Shown: positions 1 to 8,998, numbered from the stretch's first letter. The stretch: DNA of 64,000 bases from Rossellomorea aquimaris (GCF_035590735.1 NZ_CP141595.1:553001-617000); one strand, 5' to 3'. Numbers and translations are program-made. The notes: generated by a model from the sequence alone, not told the origin.

Positions 1-24
1 CTCTCTTCAAGCATCTCCCATTCA

Positions 25-528
25 TCAATACGCTTTACGGAAAAACTCCGCAAGCTCCTGACTATGTTTTTTGCGTGCTTTACGGTGCTCGGCACGGTTC
101 TTTGCGGTTTCGTTCAGCCATTTTTCTTCTTCTGTTTCCGGTACGACTTCCGCAATGACGGCTGGTTTATTGCCTTCTAAAGCAACAAAGGTCAAGAAGG
201 AGATGGCTGCCACATTGGTTTCTCCTGTTAAGAGCACCTCTGAAGTGACCTTCACACAAACCTCCATGGAGCTGCGTCCGGTGTAGGTAACCATCGCTTC
301 CAAAGTTACGGCATCCCCGACTTTGATGGGCTGCAGGAAGTCGACGGAATCTGTTGAAGCCGTTACGACGGGCTTGCGGGCGTGACGGGTAGCGGCAATG
401 GAGGCCACGTCGTCTATATAGGCCATCAGTTTTCCACCAAACAATGTACCGTGATGGTTGGTGTCGGGTGGAAGAACGTGGGTCGTTTTACTTGTTTTCG
501 TTTCTTTCATAAACTTTTTTTCTCTCAA
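25..528 (-). CDS. Acyl-CoA thioesterase, hotdog fold (YkhA-like)
   Basis: About 167 residues. Hydrolyses acyl-CoA thioesters in the cytoplasm. The N-terminal segment PPDTNHHGTLFGGKLMAYID carries the conserved Asn-His-x-Gly and Asp residues of the BFIT/YkhA hotdog family, followed by TASTDSVDFLQPIKVGD and a basic, charged tail. Start choice: a TTG at 528 lies 6 nt after GGAAGGTG. A GTG at 537 overlaps that site and an ATG at 510 has no close ribosome binding site, so 528 is preferred. It is transcribed away from the window interior and follows the nupG gene on the same strand with about 90 nt between them. The exact substrate chain length cannot be read from sequence. Confidence 0.88.
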   Translation of the reverse strand: MREKKFMKETKTSKTTHVLPPDTNHHGTLFGGKLMAYIDDVASIAATRHARKPVVTASTDSVDFLQPIKVGDAVTLEAMVTYTGRSSMEVCVKVTSEVLLTGETNVAAISFLTFVALEGNKPAVIAEVVPETEEEKWLNETAKNRAEHRKARKKHSQELAEFFRKAY

Positions 529-620
529 TGAATTCACCTTCCGTTATCAATGTGCAAAAAGATTGCTACCTTATACTATTCACTAAAGGCGGTCGGAAGA
601 AACATAAACGCGAGAAAAAA

Positions 621-1814
621 TTATAGAAATATACTAATAACAATGGCCGTTATGAAGCTCGCCAATGTGCCTGCAATGATGGCTTTCAAGCTTAACTTAG
701 AAACCATCGGACGTTGTGTCGGCTCTAAAGAACCCAATCCGACAATCAATTGTCCGATCGAAGACAGATTCGCAAAGTTACAAAGAGCAACGGATAGAAT
801 CGCAATGGTCTTAGGGGAAAGCTCGTTCATCATTCCTGAAAGCTCTTTGTATGCGACGAATTCATTCACTGAAAGCTTCGTCCCGATGATGGAGGCAGCA
901 CGGAACGCTTCATCCATTGGAATACCGACGAGTAGTGCCAGTGGGTAGAACAGGTAGCCGAAGACCGTGGAAAGACTCAGATCGACGGCACCCAGCAATC
1001 CGTTGACGAGAGCGAGGATCCCGATGAACGCGATGAGCAGGCCGCCAATATTGATGGCCAGCTGTGTACCACTAAGGGCACCTTCAGAAATCGCTTCGAA
1101 TACGTTCGTATGAGTGGTTTTCCCTAACGAAATATCTCCATTCGTCTTGGATTCTTCCGTTTCAGGCTCTATGATTTTGGCCATCACAAGAGAGACGATC
1201 GGCACACTAAAGACAGATAGAAGAAGGAATTTCATGTCGATTCCCATCAATGAGTATCCGATTAATATCGCTCCGCTTGCTGAGGCTGTTCCCCCAACCA
1301 TCACGGCAAAAAGTTCTGAACGAGTCAGCTTCGCTAAATAAGGCTTAATCAACAGGGGCGCCTCAGCCAAACCAAGAAAAGAATTTCCGATCGCATTAAA
1401 TGACTCAACTTTGGTTGTCCCAAGGATCTTACCCAAACCGATTCCGATATATTTTACAAAGAATGGGATGATGCGTAAGTAATAAAGTGCTGAAATGAGT
1501 GCAGAAATAAAGATGATCGCACCCAGAACATTGATTGCGAAGACAAATGAAATGTTCGTCCCTTTCTCAAAAAATCCACCGAATACGAACATGATTCCTT
1601 CATTGCTGTAGTCGATGACTTTCTGTACGCCTAAGGCAGCTTTTTTCAAAATGGTTTGTCCAAATGGGACTTTTAATACAAATAAGACAAGCAGGAACTC
1701 AAGGCAAATCCCAATAATAATGGTACGCCATTGAATGCTTGAGCGATTACTGCTCAACAACCATGCTAAAAATAGAACTCCAAGTAATGATAAGACGCCA
1801 TATACTAAACTCAC
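621..1814 (-). CDS. nupG: Purine nucleoside transporter, CNT family (NupG/YxjA-like)
   Basis: 397 residues, the usual length for the family, multiple hydrophobic segments from the first residue on. Concentrative nucleoside transporter that imports purine nucleosides with a cation gradient across the cytoplasmic membrane. Family landmarks visible are the gate region GTASASGAILIGYSLMGID and the C-terminal NEFVAYKEL and CNFANLSSIGQLIVGLG motifs. The longer reading frame to 1910 runs back into the leader terminator. The GTG at 1814, 9 nt after GGAGG, is the credible start. A guanine-type purine riboswitch with its terminator lies directly upstream, the arrangement known for B. subtilis nupG, which supports guanine/hypoxanthine-repressed purine nucleoside uptake rather than pyrimidine uptake. 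Confidence 0.9.
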   Translation of the reverse strand: MSLVYGVLSLLGVLFLAWLLSSNRSSIQWRTIIIGICLEFLLVLFVLKVPFGQTILKKAALGVQKVIDYSNEGIMFVFGGFFEKGTNISFVFAINVLGAIIFISALISALYYLRIIPFFVKYIGIGLGKILGTTKVESFNAIGNSFLGLAEAPLLIKPYLAKLTRSELFAVMVGGTASASGAILIGYSLMGIDMKFLLLSVFSVPIVSLVMAKIIEPETEESKTNGDISLGKTTHTNVFEAISEGALSGTQLAINIGGLLIAFIGILALVNGLLGAVDLSLSTVFGYLFYPLALLVGIPMDEAFRAASIIGTKLSVNEFVAYKELSGMMNELSPKTIAILSVALCNFANLSSIGQLIVGLGSLEPTQRPMVSKLSLKAIIAGTLASFITAIVISIFL

Positions 1815-1880
1815 AATACCAATCCTCCAACATGTTATCTTCAACGAATTCTCAGTTACGTCGTATGATGTCTGACCTCT

Positions 1881-1940
1881 CGAAAAAATAAAAAAAGTGT
1901 ATGAAGACATTCTCTAAAAATAGGGAAAGTCTCCATACAC
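1881..1940 (-). terminator. Riboswitch-controlled intrinsic terminator before nupG
   Basis: On the minus strand GTGTATG and AGAC pair with GTCT and CATACAC (outer arms at 1934-1940 and 1897-1903), then a run rich in U follows. It sits between the purine aptamer and the nupG ribosome binding site, so it is the expression platform that stops transcription when the aptamer is ligand-bound. Confidence 0.85.
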
Positions 1941-1963
1941 AAACAGCATATAGAAAAGACTTT

Positions 1964-2032
1964 CCTTATAGTCCGGCACTTTACGGCTGCCAGGTAGAGA
2001 CTTATGGTCCATATCACCATAGATATATAAGG
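1964..2032 (-). ncRNA. Purine riboswitch aptamer, guanine class
   Basis: Read on the minus strand the element has a P1 helix CCTTATA/TATAAGG (2026-2032 with 1964-1970), a P2 hairpin TATGGT..ACCATA, the junction AGTCTCTACC, a P3 hairpin CTGGCA..TGCCGG with loop containing CCGTAAA, and GGACTATA closing into P1. The nucleotide corresponding to position 74 is C (GAC-TAT), which specifies guanine/hypoxanthine over adenine, and the junction keeps the U that distinguishes it from 2'-deoxyguanosine binders. It is followed by a terminator and nupG. Recognition is by motif and pairing read by eye. Confidence 0.92.
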
Positions 2033-2241
2033 AATTCGTATGAAGTTGATTTGAAATATGTTTTCTACTCTATCACACGATTGAAGACTATCACAATAGT
2101 TTTTTTGAAAAGAAAAGCATGGAAAAACGTGGTGGTTCAATTTTACTGTTTTTAGCAAAATTCCAAAAATAATAGTTTACTAGTATAACATTTGGGGAAC
2201 TTTCACAAACACATGTAATAAATATGAAGGGAAGAGGATGC

Positions 2242-4068
2242 ATGTTTGAAAGTGGATTGCTATTTACTCTATTGTCCTGTGTGTTTTTTATGGGGCTGGT
2301 TGCTTGGGTTTCATACATAAAGACCAAAGGATCATTGAACGATTCGACAGGATATTTTTTAGCGGGGAGAGGGCTGACTGGTACGTTTATCGCCGGGTCT
2401 CTTTTATTAACGAATTTATCAGCTGAGCAGCTGGTCGGTTTAAACGGACAAGCCTTCCGTGCAAACCTTTCGAATATGGCGTGGGAAGTGACAGCCGCCA
2501 TCGCGATTATCATCATGGCACTGTATTTGCTTCCAAAGTATTTAGGAAGAAGCTTCACGACATTACCCGAGTTTCTGAATCAGCGCTATGACAAGGGAGT
2601 TCGTCAGTATACAACCATTCTCTTTATGCTCGGGTATGTATTTGTTACGATTCCATCCATGCTCTATTCAGGGGCACTTGCCGTGTTGAAGTTATTTGAT
2701 GTACCCGGGCTCATGGGGATTTCCTATACTCAATCAATCTGGATGATTGTGTGGGTGATCGGGATCATCGGGAGTATTTATGCCATCTTTGGGGGACTGA
2801 AAGCCGTTGCCATTTCCGATACGTTAAACGGTGTCGGGCTCTTGATCATCGGGATTCTTGTTCCGATTTTAGGATTTTATGCTTTAGGTGAAGGAAGTTT
2901 CTTATCTGGAGTAAAAGAAATTGCCACTAACAATCCGGAAAAGCTGAACTCAATCGGTTCTTCTACTGATTCTGTTCCGTTTTCCACGATTTTCACAGGA
3001 ATGATTTTTGCGAATTTGTTTTATTGGGCATCTAACCAGTACGTGATTCAACGGACGTTGGGAGCGAAGAATCTGGCAGAAGGACAGAAGGGTGTCATCA
3101 TCTCAGGGTTCTACAAGCTACTCGTTCCATTTATGATGATGCTGCCGGGGGTCATCGCTTTCCATCTATATGGAGATTCATTGAAAAGTGTGGATTTGGC
3201 CTATCCGGCATTGATTAACGCGGTGCTCCCCTGGTACCTGACTGGTTTCTTCTTGGCCGTGTTACTGGGAGCCGTATTGAGCTCGTTTAATTCCCTGTTA
3301 AATAGTGCAGCGACGTTATTTGCACTGGATATCTATAAGCCTCAGTTCAACCCGGATGTCAGTGATCAGAAATTAATCTCGATCAGTAAGTGGTTTGGAG
3401 CGGCACTAGCGGTCGTCTCCATGTGTGTGTCACCTATGTTGATTCATGCGACGGACGGCTTATGGGATCTGATTCGAAAGTTCACAGGATTCTTTAACAT
3501 CCCGATTATCGTTGTATTATTGGTTGGGGTGTTCTCAAAACGCATCCCGGCTTTAGCCGCCAAAACCGTGATCATTCTTCACGTGTTCACGTATTATATG
3601 CTTGTATGGGGAACAGGACATCTATTTGGATTCTCTATCAATATTAACTTTATTCATATATATGGAATCCTGTTTGTTTCAGAGATTGTCTTGATGGTAG
3701 CAATCGGCTGGTGGAAGCCGTTGAAAAAGCCATACGAATATCGATACAATCCGAAGGTGGATATGATGCCGTGGAAATACAGCATCCCATTGTCCATTGT
3801 GCTCATGGCGTCCGTAGTGCAAACGTATTTCTTATTCTCTCCTATTGGACTGGCATATGAAACAAGTGTTATTTCGCCGTACTTCTGGCCGGCCACAATC
3901 GGATTGCTCCTTGTCACCACAGGATTGATCTACTGGTCAATGAAGAGCTGGACCCGGAAATACCAAGCCTACTTACTAAAAAACAAACCCTACAAACTAA
4001 ACCGAACCAAAAAATACTCCCTGCAACAAAACCTGAATCCGATCTACTCTTCGAAATTGTTGAAATAA
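2242..4068 (+). CDS. Sodium:solute symporter family protein (YidK-like SLC5)
   Basis: 608 residues with about 13-15 membrane segments. Early motifs YFLAGRGLTG and LLLTNLSAEQLVGLNGQ, then TLPEFLNQRYD, YAIFGGLKAVAISDTLNG and GAVLSSFNSLLNSAATLF, are those of the SSS family subgroup containing E. coli YidK. Predicted to couple sodium entry to uptake of a sugar-like or organic solute, but the substrate is unknown. The ATG at 2242 follows GGGAAGAGG with a short spacer. The ATG at 2224 has no ribosome binding site. The gene is alone, divergent from nupG, and is closed by a long hairpin at 4073-4127. The C-terminal about 40 residues are basic, Lys/Asn rich and cytoplasmic. Confidence 0.85.
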   Translation: MFESGLLFTLLSCVFFMGLVAWVSYIKTKGSLNDSTGYFLAGRGLTGTFIAGSLLLTNLSAEQLVGLNGQAFRANLSNMAWEVTAAIAIIIMALYLLPKYLGRSFTTLPEFLNQRYDKGVRQYTTILFMLGYVFVTIPSMLYSGALAVLKLFDVPGLMGISYTQSIWMIVWVIGIIGSIYAIFGGLKAVAISDTLNGVGLLIIGILVPILGFYALGEGSFLSGVKEIATNNPEKLNSIGSSTDSVPFSTIFTGMIFANLFYWASNQYVIQRTLGAKNLAEGQKGVIISGFYKLLVPFMMMLPGVIAFHLYGDSLKSVDLAYPALINAVLPWYLTGFFLAVLLGAVLSSFNSLLNSAATLFALDIYKPQFNPDVSDQKLISISKWFGAALAVVSMCVSPMLIHATDGLWDLIRKFTGFFNIPIIVVLLVGVFSKRIPALAAKTVIILHVFTYYMLVWGTGHLFGFSININFIHIYGILFVSEIVLMVAIGWWKPLKKPYEYRYNPKVDMMPWKYSIPLSIVLMASVVQTYFLFSPIGLAYETSVISPYFWPATIGLLLVTTGLIYWSMKSWTRKYQAYLLKNKPYKLNRTKKYSLQQNLNPIYSSKLLK

Positions 4069-4072
4069 TAAA

Positions 4073-4127
4073 GAGGGACGGACCTTCATTCCTATGACCA
4101 GGTCATAGGAATCGAGGTCCGTCCCTC
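4073..4127. repeat. GGGACGGACC inverted repeat, long perfect hairpin
   Basis: A near-perfect 27-bp stem: GAGGGACGGACCT and ATTCCTATGACC on the left pair with GGTCATAGGAAT and AGGTCCGTCCCTC on the right, with almost no loop. Related ends recur at 53958, 58050-58206 and 63322. It lies between the convergent symporter and yflJ genes and could stop transcription from both sides, though there is no clean U-run. Confidence 0.8.
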
Positions 4128-4139
4128 TCTTATGTCTTC

Positions 4140-4268
4140 TTATTTTGTACGTTCTAGCAGGTTTGCAAGAACGTGTTTTTTGTAGGATTCTACTTTGCGT
4201 TCTTCGTAGCGGCGTACTCCCGCTTTTTTTAGTTCTTCTACGTACCAGCCTTTGCTTCCGATATGCAT
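4140..4268 (-). CDS. yflJ: Small protein, YflJ/DUF2639-like
   Basis: 42 residues beginning MHIGSKGWYVEELKKAGVRR and ending LANLLERTK. The GSKGWYVEELKKAG opening is the hallmark of the short YflJ family (DUF2639) of Bacillus, whose function is not known. It is strongly basic, has no signal peptide or membrane segment, and is too short for usual ORF cut-offs. AAAGGA is 11 nt upstream of the ATG. It converges with the sodium symporter, with the long hairpin between them. Identification rests on motif memory only. Confidence 0.75.
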   Translation of the reverse strand: MHIGSKGWYVEELKKAGVRRYEERKVESYKKHVLANLLERTK

Positions 4269-4550
4269 TGAAATAAACATCCTTTCTTTGCGTGTTATTG
4301 AGTGGAATCTCCGACTAGCTCTTTATGGAGCTACGTTAAGATTGCTTACGGTTGTACATTGTAACATCTCATTTTTGATGAAAAAAGGGGGTAAAGGGAA
4401 TTTTTCGGATTCATCCTTTTCTGAAAATTTTTTTGTGGAAAATGAAGAGTCTTCAGACAGTGAGTTCAAGCCTGGTCATACTACAGGTCTTTGTCTGAAT
4501 ACAATGCTGCAGTCTGACGATGAAGGTTTTGATTTAGGGCTGTAAAAAAG
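4269..4550. other. Intergenic stretch with a weak acidic ORF
   Basis: A plus-strand frame at 4378-4545 would encode 55 acidic residues (MKKGGKGNFSDSSFSENFF...) and stops just before a terminator, but no ribosome binding site precedes its ATG and the terminator also serves the opposite gene. I treat it as probably non-coding. The minus-strand side should hold the yflJ promoter. No other structure was seen. Confidence 0.3.
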
Positions 4551-4588
4551 AAAAGGAATGATCCATTGCGGATCATTCCTTTTTTATT
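4551..4588. terminator. Bidirectional rho-independent terminator
   Basis: AAAGGAATGATCC pairs with GGATCATTCCTTT around a 5-nt loop, flanked by A-run and T-run on the two sides. It ends the MFS gene on the minus strand. Confidence 0.85.
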
Positions 4589-5873
4589 GAACAGCTTTCT
4601 TCAATTCCAGTTCTTCTTTTTCAAAGCGCTCGAACATGATGAAGAAGAGTCCCGCACTCACCAGAGCAAGGATCGACAGGATGATAAACGTCCAATCATA
4701 CCCTACATAAAGTGAGAGAGTGATGGATAGGGGTGCGATCGTTCTCGCTACTGTGAAGCGCAGGCTGGCTGCGGCAAAGTACTGCCCCCGCATATGATCC
4801 GGTGCAAGCTTTGAAACGAAGCTTTGCTGGATACCTGCTGTCATGAGCTCTGCGAATGTGAACACAGCCATGGCAATCACAAACATCCAGACCGAGCTCG
4901 TTTGGCCGAACATAAAAATCGAAACGGCATAGATGACAGAGGATAGGATGAACACATTGCGCTCACGGAATTTCGTGATCCATCTCGTGATGACCACTGT
5001 AAGAAGGGCCACCAGGAATCCATTTTCAGATAAAATTAACCCGAATACCTGCTCACTTACAAGGGTCAATGACCAGTCCCCGAAGCTGAACAATGTAGCC
5101 TGATCCATCACATCTTTAATATATACGGGAATCAGCAGGTCCAGTTGCATAAACGTTTGACCCACGAGAATCCCTGCTAATATGAATAATAAAAACGTTT
5201 TGTCTTTAAAAATAACACTGTAATCCTTCATCTGATCTGCTATCACACTATGCCAGACTTTCTTTTTCCCTTCTGTCACTAATAGCTTACTAGTGTCTAG
5301 AGGTGCTGTTTCCCTCGTCATTTTATATAAAAGAAGAGCTAAGAACATGCAAATCAGCGCAGCGGCTATTAAAAGCTCAAAGCGGTAGTGAACATAGAAA
5401 ATCCCGCCAAGTATCGGTCCTACGACTACTGCGATATTTATGGACGTGTAAAAGACGGCAAACACATGACTGCGGTCCTTTTCATCCACCACATCGGCGA
5501 CCATCGCCTGACTTGCCGGCCAATAAAACGAACCAAATACCCCTACCAAACTAAAACAGATAAAGCCGATCATGGCTGAATCGAGCCAAGGTGAACTGGC
5601 CAGTCCAAAGATTAAAAAGGCAAAACCTTGTCCGAATGCAGAGAACACCATCATTCGCTTACGCCCAAAGCGGTCCGCGCAATAGCCTCCCATCAGATTC
5701 GCGAGTACGGCGAATACCTGTGAAAGAACCAATAGTAAACCTGCTGTCTGCTTTCCGAATGATTCTGTAAAATAAATCGTCAAAAACGGAAAGAACATCC
5801 AGAACGTAATGTTAATCGCTGCTTCCCCAAACAGCCGGACCTTTAAATTACGGTCCCAATCCCGAATTCTCAT
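4584..5873 (-). CDS. MFS transporter, multidrug-efflux type
   Basis: 429 residues, 12 predicted membrane helices. Major facilitator signature between helices 2 and 3 is GGYCADRFGRKRMMV, and helix 5 carries GPILGGIFY, a motif-C like sequence typical of drug:H+ antiporters. Two long cytoplasmic stretches, one around residues 190-220 between the halves. The ATG at 5873 follows GGGGAGGAATATAG, an excellent site. It stands alone and converges on a shared terminator. Predicted to export a toxic or signalling compound, but substrate cannot be inferred. An importer role is possible but less likely. Confidence 0.82.
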   Translation of the reverse strand: MRIRDWDRNLKVRLFGEAAINITFWMFFPFLTIYFTESFGKQTAGLLLVLSQVFAVLANLMGGYCADRFGRKRMMVFSAFGQGFAFLIFGLASSPWLDSAMIGFICFSLVGVFGSFYWPASQAMVADVVDEKDRSHVFAVFYTSINIAVVVGPILGGIFYVHYRFELLIAAALICMFLALLLYKMTRETAPLDTSKLLVTEGKKKVWHSVIADQMKDYSVIFKDKTFLLFILAGILVGQTFMQLDLLIPVYIKDVMDQATLFSFGDWSLTLVSEQVFGLILSENGFLVALLTVVITRWITKFRERNVFILSSVIYAVSIFMFGQTSSVWMFVIAMAVFTFAELMTAGIQQSFVSKLAPDHMRGQYFAAASLRFTVARTIAPLSITLSLYVGYDWTFIILSILALVSAGLFFIMFERFEKEELELKKAVQ

Positions 5874-6037
5874 CTATATTCCTCCCCTCGATGAAACGCT
5901 AGATGAACTAGAATATCATAGCTCGATAGGACAAAATAAACAAGACTGATTTACTGGTATTTACAAAATATTTACTCATGTTGTGGCGGAGTCTAAAGAT
6001 ACCATTTTCTCCTTTCTGAATACATTAAAAGTATTGA

Positions 6038-6643
6038 ATGGGAAAGGAACGGTGGGTGGAGGTGATCGATAGGCTTATCCTTATTACCGGTGCTTGGACG
6101 CAGGTGATCGGAACGGTGATTGCAGCCATCGGTGAGACGATGGTCATACAAGAAGAACGATACAGTCAAGAACCTCTCGGGTTTCGGTTGGTCTCCATCG
6201 GAAACGGATTTGAAGCGGCAGGAAATGCACTTCAGGGGGTGGGAGCGGAAAAGCTGTCAGACGGTTCGTTTGGAGAAACGTTAAGAGTGATCGGTGATTG
6301 GGTTCAAGCTTCAGGAAACGTAACAAACGTCGCAGCCTCTGAACTACAATTCGCAGGAAGAGAAGAGGAAGGATTGAACCTTGATATTTTTGGAGACACC
6401 GTCCAATCTTTAGGAGCAGGGCTGGAAGCATATGGGGCCACGTTGGGTACGCGGGAGTTTTCAAATCTTCTGGCAGCCGGAAATTCACTTCAATCCCTTG
6501 GTGCAGCAATTGAAGCGATAGGAGAAGTATATATTTTAAAGGGTATGGAGGAGATCGGGTTGCAGATCACCGCATTCGGAAGCTATGCCCAGGCAGCGGG
6601 AGCGACGATTGCAGCCATTGCGTTGACGAAGCAGTATGGGTGA
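6038..6643 (+). CDS. Repetitive Gly/Ala-rich hydrophobic protein (DUF6944-like)
   Basis: Up to 201 residues built from degenerate 11- to 22-residue repeats of the form (L/F)xxxGxxLQAxGAxxEAxG, for example SIGNGFEAAGNALQGVGAEKL, SLGAGLEAYGATLG, SLGAAIEAIGEVY and AFGSYAQAAGATIAAIA. No signal peptide or clear single membrane helix; the repeats look amphipathic and may coat a membrane or self-assemble. It resembles the uncharacterised repetitive DUF6944 proteins of Bacillales. The start is uncertain: the ATG at 6038 has no good site, while GTG codons at 6056 and 6062 follow AAAGGAACGG. Function unknown. Confidence 0.65.
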   Translation: MGKERWVEVIDRLILITGAWTQVIGTVIAAIGETMVIQEERYSQEPLGFRLVSIGNGFEAAGNALQGVGAEKLSDGSFGETLRVIGDWVQASGNVTNVAASELQFAGREEEGLNLDIFGDTVQSLGAGLEAYGATLGTREFSNLLAAGNSLQSLGAAIEAIGEVYILKGMEEIGLQITAFGSYAQAAGATIAAIALTKQYG

Positions 6644-6751
6644 GGTTTTTGACCGAAGGTGGAGAATTTGTTTCGGAAATGGACTAATAACATGATGAAT
6701 GGGAGATAGATGAGATCATGGGAGAAGGATACACCGATAGAAAAGGAGGGA

Positions 6752-6862
6752 TTGCGTCTTTTTTCAGGTTTTTTGAGTCAAAATATAATTTTATGCGCCG
6801 TTTTTTTGATTTATGCGTCTTTTTTCGAATTTATGCGTCAAAATTTCAATATATGCGTCATT
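6752..6862 (+). repeat. 20-bp-period array, motif ATGCGTC (array A)
   Basis: Six units start at 6752 (TTGCGTC), 6773 (TTGAGTC), 6793 (ATGCGCC), 6813, 6833 and 6853 (ATGCGTC). Spacing is 21 bp then exactly 20 bp. The 13 bp between the cores is T/A rich and varies. The array fills most of the 344-bp gap between the convergent repetitive-protein gene and the aminopeptidase gene. An 88-codon frame across it is not credible as a gene. Confidence 0.85.
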
Positions 6863-6932
6863 TTTCATGTGCACACAATAGATTGAGCGCTCAGTCAACC
6901 AGATTTTCTTCAAATCCCGACCTAATCTTCAT

Positions 6933-6972
6933 AAAAAAATCCCAAAAGGCAGCCAAACCACCTTCTGGGATT
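6933..6972 (-). terminator. Terminator of the aminopeptidase gene
   Basis: On the minus strand AATCCCAGAAGG pairs with CCTTTTGGGATT (one mismatch) and is followed by seven U. It sits 15 nt past the stop codon. Confidence 0.85.
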
Positions 6973-6987
6973 CCACATAGCTAGATT

Positions 6988-8220
6988 TTAAAACGCCCAA
7001 CCGCCATCGCGGAATACTGCTTCAGTAGAGCCGTCTTCTTTCACTCCATCAATGTTCATTCTGTCAGAACCGATCATGAAATCAACGTGTGTGATACTGT
7101 TGTTCAAGCCGTTTTTCTCAAGCTCTTCTTCACTCATTTTCTTTCCGCCTTCGATACAGAATGCATAGGCATTTCCAATCGCAAGGTGGTTTGATGCGTT
7201 CTCATCGAATAATGTGTTGTAGAATAACACGTTCGATTGAGAGATTGGGGATTGATGAGGAACAAGGGCGATTTCCCCAAGGTAATGAGATCCTTCATCT
7301 GTATCCACAAGGCGTTTCAGGATTTCTTCGCCTTCCTCAGCCTTTACATCCACAATGCGGCCGTTTTCAAATGTGATCGTAAAGTTGTCAATCAAATTTC
7401 CGCCGTAGCTAAGTGGTTTCGTGCTTGATACTGTTCCGTTCACACCAGTTTTTAATGGAACCGTGAATACTTCTTCCGTTGGCATGTTCGCCATGAAAGT
7501 GGTTCCTTGTTCGTTCACACTTCCAGCTCCTACCCACAGATGACCTTGAGGAAGCTCGATCGTAAGGTCCGTCCCTGGTGCCGTGTAGTGAAGCTTTTTG
7601 TAGTTCTTTTCGTTCAGGTATTCCACTTTTTCGTGAAGGTTAGCGTCGTGGTCCTTCCATGCCTGGACAGGGTCAGCCTGGTCGGCACGGACTGCTTTGA
7701 AGATGGCATCCCAAAGTAAATCCACTTGCTCTTTTTCAGAAGCATCCGGGAATACTTTTGCAGCCCAATCTCTAGATGGAGCAGCCAGTACGCACCAGCT
7801 TACTTTGTCCGATTGAATGAATTGACGGTATTTGGACATTGCTTTTCCAGCTACTTTTTGGAAGTTTGAGATACGATCTGGATCTACCCCTTTAAGCAAA
7901 TCAGGGCTTGAAGATACGATACTCATGAAGGCAGCTCCGCCTTCAGCAAGCTCTTCGACTTCTCTTGCTTTCCACTGAGGGAACTCCTGGAATGCTTCGT
8001 CTGGAGCAAGATCATATTTTGTACGGTTCACCACATCATCATTCCAGTTGACGTAGACATGCTTAGCCCCAACTTCATAGGCTTTCTTTACCACTAAGCG
8101 GACAAATTCTGCCGAATCGATGGACGTGTTGATGACCAGGGTCTGACCCTTTTGAACATTGACGCCGACTTCAACAGCAAGGCTAGCGTATTTCTCAAGA
8201 TTTTGTTGGAAATTAGACAT
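6988..8220 (-). CDS. ampS: M29 family metallo-aminopeptidase (AmpS/PepS)
   Basis: 410 residues, the normal length of the thermophilic-aminopeptidase family M29. Cytosolic, two-metal (Zn/Co/Mn) enzyme that removes N-terminal residues from peptides. Visible family signatures are NTSIDSAEFVRLVVKKAYEVGAKHVYVNW near the N terminus and, in the catalytic half, the metal-ligand regions GEIALVPHQSPIS, FDENASNHLAIGNAY and THVDFMIGSDRMNIDG containing the expected Glu, His and Asp. The ATG follows AAAAAGGAG with good spacing. Monocistronic, with its own terminator. Confidence 0.92.
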   Translation of the reverse strand: MSNFQQNLEKYASLAVEVGVNVQKGQTLVINTSIDSAEFVRLVVKKAYEVGAKHVYVNWNDDVVNRTKYDLAPDEAFQEFPQWKAREVEELAEGGAAFMSIVSSSPDLLKGVDPDRISNFQKVAGKAMSKYRQFIQSDKVSWCVLAAPSRDWAAKVFPDASEKEQVDLLWDAIFKAVRADQADPVQAWKDHDANLHEKVEYLNEKNYKKLHYTAPGTDLTIELPQGHLWVGAGSVNEQGTTFMANMPTEEVFTVPLKTGVNGTVSSTKPLSYGGNLIDNFTITFENGRIVDVKAEEGEEILKRLVDTDEGSHYLGEIALVPHQSPISQSNVLFYNTLFDENASNHLAIGNAYAFCIEGGKKMSEEELEKNGLNNSITHVDFMIGSDRMNIDGVKEDGSTEAVFRDGGWAF

Positions 8221-8454
8221 ATGTATTCTCCTTTTTTCAGAATGTTCTATTACATTCTTATTGTATCAGTGCGGGCACCGTTTGCAAGTGTTTACACCCA
8301 TCTTTCTATCGTATGCGAAAGAATGAAAAAGTATTTCTTTTGCATGATGAAAATGAACGTTCTGTGGCATCCAAACAAGAAACATAGCGAACCAAGGGGC
8401 AATTATACTATAATGATTGAAGCAATACTCCAGATGAAAAAGGGGGAAGAAACA

Positions 8455-8847
8455 GTGCCGTGGAATGTCCTTTTATTACGAATGTCCGCCATCTATGGGT
8501 TTATTGGAGCGTTTCTCGGGTCTCATATGGCAGGAGCAGGATCATATGCATTTAAACCCATTCACGCTCATATTTTAGTAGTGGGCTGGTTAAGCTTATT
8601 TGCATTTTCGTCTTATTATCGTTCCTATCAAGTACCGAAATCTTCTAAACTGGCATTTGCCCACGTATGGACGGCAATTATCGGTTCTCTTGGATTGACC
8701 GTTGGAATGTGGATGTACAACTTAAATCCATTCAATCTGCCAGGAAGCTTCACGATGGTCTTCTATATAGTAGGAGGAAGCACGTTATTACTTAGCTTTT
8801 TCCTATTCGTGTTCATGACATTCAAATATAGTGAGAGCAAGAAGTAG
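8455..8847 (+). CDS. Small four-helix membrane protein, haem-copper-oxidase-like
   Basis: 130 residues with four membrane helices. The GTG at 8455 follows AAAGGGGGAAGAAACA; the in-frame ATG about 300 nt further upstream is ruled out because the extra region is polar, low in coding character and lacks a site. Helix 2 contains PIHAHILVVGWLSLF, recalling the His-containing helix of haem-copper oxidase and nitric-oxide-reductase subunit I, and small proteins of this kind are sometimes annotated as cytochrome c oxidase. It lies beside nsrR and hmp, so a role in NO or haem/respiratory chemistry is a reasonable inference. Enzyme activity alone is unlikely at this size. Confidence 0.7.
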   Translation: MPWNVLLLRMSAIYGFIGAFLGSHMAGAGSYAFKPIHAHILVVGWLSLFAFSSYYRSYQVPKSSKLAFAHVWTAIIGSLGLTVGMWMYNLNPFNLPGSFTMVFYIVGGSTLLLSFFLFVFMTFKYSESKK

Positions 8848-8854
8848 GAGAGGG

Positions 8855-8884
8855 GCCTGTTTTCAGTTGGAAAACAGGCTTTTT
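8855..8884 (+). terminator. Terminator after the small membrane protein
   Basis: CCTGTTTTC pairs with GAAAACAGG, 5-nt loop, followed by five T, 8 nt after the stop. Confidence 0.9.
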
Positions 8885-8961
8885 GACATGGGTTGTGAGT
8901 GATTTGTGGATAAGTTGTACCTGGACCAAAAGTGCCGGGCACCACTCCACTCCAATCCCAC

Positions 8962-8998
8962 AAAAAAACTCCTCCCCATCGAAATGGAGAGGAGTTTT
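8962..8998 (-). terminator. Terminator after nsrR
   Basis: Minus strand AAAACTCCTC / GAGGAGTTTT stem with short loop and a seven-U tail, just past the nsrR stop. Confidence 0.88.

Noticed and set aside
4378..4545. 55-codon acidic frame ending at a terminator
   Set aside because: No ribosome binding site before the ATG and the terminator is explained by the opposite MFS gene.
6718..6984. 88-codon plus-strand frame
   Set aside because: It lies over array A, has repetitive, low-complexity Phe-rich coding and ends in the aminopeptidase terminator; no ribosome binding site fits.
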